Shown here one piece after another: positions 7,047 to 10,401 of a stretch of 10,401 nucleotides of DNA; the stretch's first letter is position 1; each line of letters starts with the position of its first letter. The notes below the pieces were generated by a model, which saw only the letters and a program-made list of their open reading frames with translations, ran no database searches and was not told the DNA's origin. The translations under genes and the position numbers were made by a program. Source of the stretch: an uncultured Clostridia bacterium (lineage in GTDB: Bacteria > Bacillota > Clostridia > Oscillospirales > Oscillospiraceae); assembly GCA_937894515.1 (NCBI GenBank), contig CALCRH010000279.1, positions 1-10,401 of the forward strand, given 5' to 3'.

Positions 7047-7750
7047 AGATCGAAGTGTTATATCCCGAAGTCTGCAACCTCTGCGGCGAGAGCGCCAATA
7101 TCTCCTATCTCAAGGCCTGCTGCCCTGAAATGGAAGTCATTGAGACCGATCTGCATACCCGTCCCCGTTTTCTGGAGGAGGAAATTGCCCTGGTCTACCT
7201 GGGGTCTGCCACCGAACGGGGCCTGCAGCTTATCATCAACGCTCTGCGCCCTTACCTGCCGGAGTTCCGCGCCAAGCTAAACGCCGGACAGTTCTTCCTC
7301 GCCACCGGCAACGCCCCCGATGCCCTGTGTGACCGCATCGAAAGCGATACCGCCCCCGCCATGGAGGGTCTGGGACTCTTGTCCGGCACCGTACGCTACC
7401 GCATGATGGCCCGGCACAACAGCTTTTATCTGGGCAAGTGGGACGGCATGGACATTGTGGGCTTCAAGAGCCTGTTCGGCTTCACCTATGAAAGCGATGC
7501 CGATGCCTGGTTTACCACCGTCAAAGGTGTGGGGCGTGACGGCAATGGTACTCCCGACGGATTCCACGTTGGAGAGCTTTACGCCACCCATCTCATCGGT
7601 CCCCTGCTGGTGCTGAATCCGCCCCTGTGCCAATGGGTGCTGAGGAAGATCGGCGCGCCGGATACGCTGGCCTATCCGGAGGCCATCCGGGCGGCCTATG
7701 AAAAGCGTGTGGCCGAGTTTGCCGAAGCCCATCGGAATTATATGTATTAA
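7043..7750 (+). CDS. GatD-like class I glutamine amidotransferase-fold protein, apparently lacking the catalytic Cys and His
   Basis: A 235-residue protein aligned with GatD along its length. LYPEVCNLCGESANISYLK (6-24) matches LYPxxxNxYGDxGN; EGLGLL (108-113), DIVGF (137-141) and THLIGPLLVLNP (182-193) match the conserved GatD blocks. The expected GGGxDREQ is LGSATERGL (53-61), the nucleophile motif xCGGYQ is TGNAPD (88-93) with Gly89 in place of Cys, and the GTYLHGP histidine is Ile185 in ATHLIGP. Glutamine hydrolysis in the usual way is therefore not expected. The start at 7043 was chosen over more upstream in-frame starts because AAGGAGG (about 7029-7035) precedes it, it makes an ATGA overlap with the MurT-like gene, and homology begins at residue 3. 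It may be a structural or regulatory partner of the ligase, or use another nitrogen source. The residue assignments are from memory of S. aureus GatD (Cys94, His189). Confidence 0.75.
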   Translation: MKIEVLYPEVCNLCGESANISYLKACCPEMEVIETDLHTRPRFLEEEIALVYLGSATERGLQLIINALRPYLPEFRAKLNAGQFFLATGNAPDALCDRIESDTAPAMEGLGLLSGTVRYRMMARHNSFYLGKWDGMDIVGFKSLFGFTYESDADAWFTTVKGVGRDGNGTPDGFHVGELYATHLIGPLLVLNPPLCQWVLRKIGAPDTLAYPEAIRAAYEKRVAEFAEAHRNYMY

Positions 7751-7780
7751 AAAAGCACCCCCGAGAGGGGTGCTTTTCTT
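7751..7780. terminator. Bidirectional terminator between the GatD-like gene and the sortase
   Basis: An 11-bp perfect stem (AAAAGCACCCC at 7751-7761, paired with 7767-7777) around a CGAGA loop is followed by CTT. The A/T flanks make it usable in both directions. It starts right after the TAA of the GatD-like gene and reaches into the sortase stop codon (7779-7781). Confidence 0.9.
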
Positions 7781-8579
7781 ATATCGGAACTTTTTTGCAG
7801 ATCACCACATAGCGCCAGTTTTCATGCTCATAGGAACAGGTACACAGCGTTACATAGGGACCGGACGTATCCTCAAGGTTGGTGGTAAAGGTGGATTTTT
7901 CCTTGAAGCGGGCGATTTGCTTCTCTGTCAGCTCCTTGCAAAAAACCTCATCGTTGTGTGGGCAGGAATAGCCCGCGATCAGATCCAGACGATAGGTCCC
8001 ATTCGGCGTATAGAGGAACATATAGGCGTGATCGGGGTAGAATGCGGCATTTTTATAGCGGTCGATGGACGCCAGCATCGTCCCGGCCTTCATGTGGTGT
8101 CCGTAAATAATGCTGTTGTTGTCCGAAAAGTCCGATCGGTTCAGATGCTCCAGCATGATGCAGCCGTTGATATCCGGGTTGCCGTAGATGTCATGGTCCA
8201 GATAAAATTCATTGTTATTGCCCTGGATAACCGGATAGCTGATCACCGTACCGGGGCTGTAAAGATAGCCCACGATGTCAGCGCTCTGGGACTGCCAGTA
8301 GGCCAGATCGATCCACCGCGGATGCGTTTTTCTGTGTTCTACCAGCAGCTCTGCCGCTTTGCTGCAGGCCGCATCCAGCAGGTCATCCTTGCTGTATATG
8401 AGCAGTATGGCGCTTTTCTCCCGCTTGGCCTGCGCTACAAGCCGCTCCCACTCCGCGTGCCGCTCCGCCCGGATCTGCCGCTGCAATTGTATCTGTGCCT
8501 GATGTTCCCGGTACTGCCAAAAAGCACCGGGTACTCCTACGATCAGCAGGGATAGTATTATGGCGATAAAACGTTTCAT
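7779..8579 (-). CDS. srtB: Class B sortase
   Basis: A 266-residue membrane-anchored transpeptidase of the sortase B class, which cleaves a sorting motif (NPQTN- or related type) and joins the protein to peptidoglycan or another acceptor outside the cell. The N-terminus MKRFIAIILSLLIVGVPGAF is a signal-anchor helix, followed by a charged, probably helical stretch (about 21-60). The catalytic domain shows YPVIQGNNNEFYLDHDIYG, DFSDNNSIIYGHHM with catalytic His161, VTLCTCSYE with nucleophile Cys248, and NWRYVV with Arg256. The family usually has TLSTC or similar; here Cys246 lies two residues before the nucleophile. AGGAG (complement at 8587-8591) lies 7 bases before the ATG. No sorting-signal substrate or second sortase is visible nearby, so the substrate must be encoded elsewhere. 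Confidence 0.9.
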   Translation of the reverse strand: MKRFIAIILSLLIVGVPGAFWQYREHQAQIQLQRQIRAERHAEWERLVAQAKREKSAILLIYSKDDLLDAACSKAAELLVEHRKTHPRWIDLAYWQSQSADIVGYLYSPGTVISYPVIQGNNNEFYLDHDIYGNPDINGCIMLEHLNRSDFSDNNSIIYGHHMKAGTMLASIDRYKNAAFYPDHAYMFLYTPNGTYRLDLIAGYSCPHNDEVFCKELTEKQIARFKEKSTFTTNLEDTSGPYVTLCTCSYEHENWRYVVICKKVPI

Positions 8580-8607
8580 TGTCCTACTCCTGTATTTTTA
8601 TGGTTCT

Positions 8608-8636
8608 ATCATAAAAAACTTTTCGGCTTTCTGCAA
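8608..8636 (-). promoter_or_regulatory. Promoter of the class B sortase gene
   Basis: On the minus strand, TTGCAG (8631-8636) and TATGAT (8608-8613) are separated by 17 bases. Predicted transcription starts near 8601. The -35 overlaps the left end of the 32-bp palindrome at 8635-8666. Confidence 0.6.
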
Positions 8637-8666
8637 GAAAAATTACAAAATTTTGAAATTTTTCTT
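8635..8666. promoter_or_regulatory. 32-bp near-perfect AT-rich palindrome, candidate operator of the divergent sortase/cNMP-fold promoters
   Basis: The left arm aagaaaaattacaaaa (8635-8650) and the reverse complement of the right arm (8651-8666) agree at 15 of 16 positions; the only unpaired position is 8645/8656. There is no spacer, so it is a dyad rather than a good RNA hairpin, and it has no GC-rich stem or T-run typical of a terminator. Its centre (8650/8651) is exactly midway between two identical -10 hexamers. I infer a regulator-binding dyad, but the long A/T runs mean part of the symmetry could arise by composition. Confidence 0.5.
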
Positions 8667-8693
8667 CCTTTATTTTCCAAAAAGGCGTATGAT
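8665..8693 (+). promoter_or_regulatory. Promoter of the cNMP-binding-fold gene
   Basis: TATGAT (8688-8693) is preceded, 17 bases upstream, by a poor -35, TTCCTT (8665-8670), at the right edge of the palindrome. The poor -35 would fit a promoter that needs help from a factor bound to the palindrome. Predicted start is near 8700, 22 bases before the ATG. Confidence 0.42.
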
Positions 8694-8721
8694 CGTTTTA
8701 TAAAAGCAGGAGGTTTCAGCC

Positions 8722-9204
8722 ATGATAGAGAATCAGGAAAAGCGTTTTAAGAAAGGTGCCGTTTTGTATCGTGCCGGTGACTTTGCATTGAATATGTATA
8801 ATATCCTTTATGGCCGTGTAGCGGTATACGTGGATTATGGCACCGAAAATGAGCGCAAGATCATGGAAATGCAGGAGGGGGATTTCCTCAACGTCATCAG
8901 TTTTCTGGAATCCCGTCCCCGAAACTCTACGGCGGTAGCGCTGGAGCCCACGGTGGTCAGCGTCATCGACATTGACAACTTCGGCGCCTATTTTCGGGAG
9001 CGCCCTGCCAAGGTCATGAGCCTTTTGCAGCACATGAGCGCCCGGATGCGCCATTTACAAAAGGCGTACCTTGAAGCCTGCGATGCTCTGAAGGCAAATG
9101 TGGACAAAGAAAAACTGCGGGAAGATCCCGAATTTTACGACAGGCAGAGCCGTATGTACCACTGGGTACAGAGTATGTTCCCCGGCTTAGAGGAGATGGA
9201 GTAA
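8722..9204 (+). CDS. Stand-alone cyclic nucleotide-binding-fold (Crp/Fnr-type) protein without DNA-binding domain
   Basis: A 160-residue protein with the double-stranded beta-helix of the CAP effector domain: KRFKKGAVLYRAGDFALNMY (7-26), ILYGRVAVYVDYG (28-40), EGDF (52-55), FLESRPRNSTAVALE (61-75) and VSVIDIDNF. A long helix begins MSLLQHMSARMRHLQKAYLE. The protein ends about where the winged helix of CRP would begin, so it cannot bind DNA in the Crp way. In the phosphate-binding cassette, the family's GEMGLLE-like segment is NVISFLE (57-63); the glycine and ribose-binding glutamate are replaced by Asn57 and Val58, while an arginine (Arg67) remains. Cyclic-nucleotide binding is therefore doubtful. 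The start has a perfect AGGAGG (8708-8713). It is single-gene, divergent from the sortase, and ends in its own terminator. Similar stand-alone proteins are common in Clostridia; the role is unknown. Confidence 0.82.
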   Translation: MIENQEKRFKKGAVLYRAGDFALNMYNILYGRVAVYVDYGTENERKIMEMQEGDFLNVISFLESRPRNSTAVALEPTVVSVIDIDNFGAYFRERPAKVMSLLQHMSARMRHLQKAYLEACDALKANVDKEKLREDPEFYDRQSRMYHWVQSMFPGLEEME

Positions 9205-9239
9205 AAAAGAAAGACGCCTTTGCGGCGTCTTTCTTTTTT
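9203..9239. terminator. Bidirectional terminator between the cNMP-fold gene and pyruvate:ferredoxin oxidoreductase
   Basis: A perfect 16-bp stem (9203-9218, core GAAAGACGCC, paired with 9224-9239) with a TTTGC loop has A6 on one side and T6 on the other. It overlaps the TAA of the cNMP-fold gene (9202-9204) and lies 8 bases beyond the stop of the convergent oxidoreductase gene. Confidence 0.94.
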
Positions 9240-9247
9240 GGTATCTC

Positions 9248-10401
9248 TTACTTGCCGTACATCTCGATGAGCTTCAGCAGGTGCTCATAGCGAGCCTTAG
9301 CTTCCTCTTCGTTCCGGGCAAACAGATCGCCGGCGCGATCGGGGAACTCGCGGGTCAGACGGGAGTAACGGGCCTCGTTCATCAGGAACTCCTGATAACC
9401 GCCGGCGGGAGCCTTGGAATCCAGCGTGAACTTCTGCTCGGCCTCGGGGTTGAAGCGGAACAGGTTCCAGTAACCACAGTCCACGGCCTTCTTCATTTCC
9501 TTCTGGCAGTTCATCATGCCACCCTTGATGCTGTGCATCTCGCAGGGGGAGTAGCCGATGATCAGGGACGGGCCGTGATAGGCCTCGGCCTCGGTGATGG
9601 CCTTCAGGAGCTGAGCGGGGTTGGCGCCCATGGCCACCTGCGCCACGTACACGTAGCCGTACTGCATGGCGATCTCGGCCAGGCTCTTCTTCTTGACCTC
9701 CTTACCGGCGGCGGCAAACTGTGCCACCTGACCGATGTTGGATGCCTTGGAAGCCTGACCACCGGTGTTGGAGTACACCTCGGTATCGAACACGAAAATG
9801 TTCACGTCCTGCTTGGAGGCGATAACGTGATCCAGTCCGCCGTAGCCGATGTCGTATGCCCAGCCGTCGCCGCCGAAGATCCACATGGACTTCTTGGCCA
9901 GGTATTCCTTCTTGCCCAGGATCTCCAGGCAGAGCTGGCAGGCGTCGCAGCCGCAGTACTTCACGCCGGCAGCCTTGTCAGCCTTTGCCTTTGCCAGCAT
10001 CTCGGGCACCTTGTCACCGTACAGCTCTTTCGCCTTGGCGCTCTCGAAGAACGCGATGGCTTCATCCGTGGTGCCGACGCTCTCCATCAGAGCCTTGACA
10101 TATGCCTTGGCGGGCTCGGCGTTGGCAGTACCGTCGTCCATGGTATCCAGCCATGCCTGTGCGGCAGCCTTCAGCTCGGGACGGGCATAGTCGATGGCAA
10201 TCAGCTCGCGGGTCTTTGCCGCCAGATCCTCGCGGATCTTCTGCTGGCCGACGTACATGCCCAGACCGTGCTCGGCGTTGTCCTCGAACAGGGAGTTGCA
10301 CCATGCCGGGCCGTGGCCTTCCTTGTTGGTGCAGTAGGGAGAGGTAGCCGCGGGACCGCCCCAGATGGAGGAGCAGCCGGTGGCGTTGGAGATGTACATA
10401 T
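9248..10401 (-). CDS. nifJ: Pyruvate:ferredoxin (flavodoxin) oxidoreductase, C-terminal part
   Basis: The last 383 codons of a homodimeric-type PFOR (normally about 1,170-1,200 residues); the rest lies beyond the right edge. The enzyme converts pyruvate and CoA to acetyl-CoA and CO2 and reduces ferredoxin. Visible are NATGCSSIWGG (cysteine of the TPP-proximal [4Fe-4S] cluster), then NKEGHGPAW and NSLFEDNAEHGLGM; the TPP-binding motif GGDGWAYDIGYGGLDHVIAS; DTEVYSNTGGQASKAS; VAQVAMGANPAQ; and IIGYSPCEMHSIKGGM, whose Cys is the fourth ligand of the proximal cluster. The protein ends LLKLIEMYGK. Odd feature: a compact C-x-C-x2-C-x2-C cluster (YCGCDACQLCLEI, codons at 9929-9955) just before the TPP motif, which I do not recall from well-studied PFORs. 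The promoter and the ferredoxin-type domains are outside the window. Confidence 0.95.
   Translation of the reverse strand, partial: MYISNATGCSSIWGGPAATSPYCTNKEGHGPAWCNSLFEDNAEHGLGMYVGQQKIREDLAAKTRELIAIDYARPELKAAAQAWLDTMDDGTANAEPAKAYVKALMESVGTTDEAIAFFESAKAKELYGDKVPEMLAKAKADKAAGVKYCGCDACQLCLEILGKKEYLAKKSMWIFGGDGWAYDIGYGGLDHVIASKQDVNIFVFDTEVYSNTGGQASKASNIGQVAQFAAAGKEVKKKSLAEIAMQYGYVYVAQVAMGANPAQLLKAITEAEAYHGPSLIIGYSPCEMHSIKGGMMNCQKEMKKAVDCGYWNLFRFNPEAEQKFTLDSKAPAGGYQEFLMNEARYSRLTREFPDRAGDLFARNEEEAKARYEHLLKLIEMYGK

Noticed and set aside
7698..8555. Long plus-strand ORF of 285 codons opposite the sortase gene
   Set aside because: It runs through the terminator and is the antisense shadow of a clear class B sortase; no family motifs are seen in it.
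8637..8664. Palindrome between the sortase and the cNMP-fold gene as an intrinsic terminator or IS end
   Set aside because: Both genes start here, so no transcript needs terminating. The dyad has no loop or GC stem, and there is no transposase or target duplication nearby.
1..10401. Mobile element, phage, CRISPR or defence island
   Set aside because: No transposase, integrase, direct-repeat array or toxin-antitoxin motif was seen on either strand; gene content and composition are uniform chromosomal type.

Overview
The window looks like chromosomal DNA from an anaerobic, low-oxygen-lifestyle Bacillota, most likely class Clostridia and plausibly the Oscillospirales (Ruminococcaceae/Oscillospiraceae-type gut anaerobes). 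The reasons are strong AGGAGG-type ribosome binding sites, a class B sortase, a MurT/GatD-type pair (Gram-positive peptidoglycan), a pyruvate:ferredoxin oxidoreductase, a BFD-type GlpA/GlpB/DUF1667 redox operon, and GC-rich genes separated by AT-rich intergenic DNA. The taxon is an inference; no rRNA or tRNA gene is present.

Layout. (1) 1-226, minus strand: start of an NhaC-type Na+/H+ antiporter with a near-consensus promoter. (2) 227-497: a divergent, AT-rich promoter region. (3) 498-3534, plus strand: a three-gene operon with two ATGA overlaps, encoding a GlpA-like flavoprotein with a C-terminal BFD [2Fe-2S] domain, a second FAD/NAD(P) flavoprotein and a four-cysteine DUF1667 protein. It probably forms a G3P (or related hydroxyacid) oxidising complex. 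(4) A bidirectional terminator, then a 25-codon minus-strand small ORF with its own ribosome binding site (3564-3641). (5) 3785-7750, plus strand: mnmG (tRNA wobble-uridine modification), then a MurT-like ligase and a GatD-like partner, tightly spaced and so probably one transcript. (6) A shared terminator, then a minus-strand class B sortase (7779-8579). (7) 8580-8721: a highly symmetric divergent promoter built around a 32-bp near-perfect palindrome. (8) 8722-9204, plus strand: a stand-alone cyclic-nucleotide-binding-fold protein with no DNA-binding domain. (9) A shared terminator, then the C-terminal third of pyruvate:ferredoxin oxidoreductase on the minus strand, running off the right edge.

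Most of this is housekeeping or central redox metabolism, and I see no mobile element, CRISPR array, phage gene or obvious defence system. The most unusual points are the GatD-like protein, which appears to have lost both catalytic residues of the glutaminase site while staying coupled to a MurT-like ligase with matching changes; the mirror-symmetric sortase/cNMP-fold promoter; the unannotated 25-aa ORF; and a compact cysteine cluster inserted in the PFOR C-terminal region.

Three convergent gene ends each share a single bidirectional hairpin whose stem begins at, or within two bases of, the plus-strand stop codon. That regular layout also supports the small ORF as a real gene, because it occupies the place of the convergent partner at one of the three hairpins.
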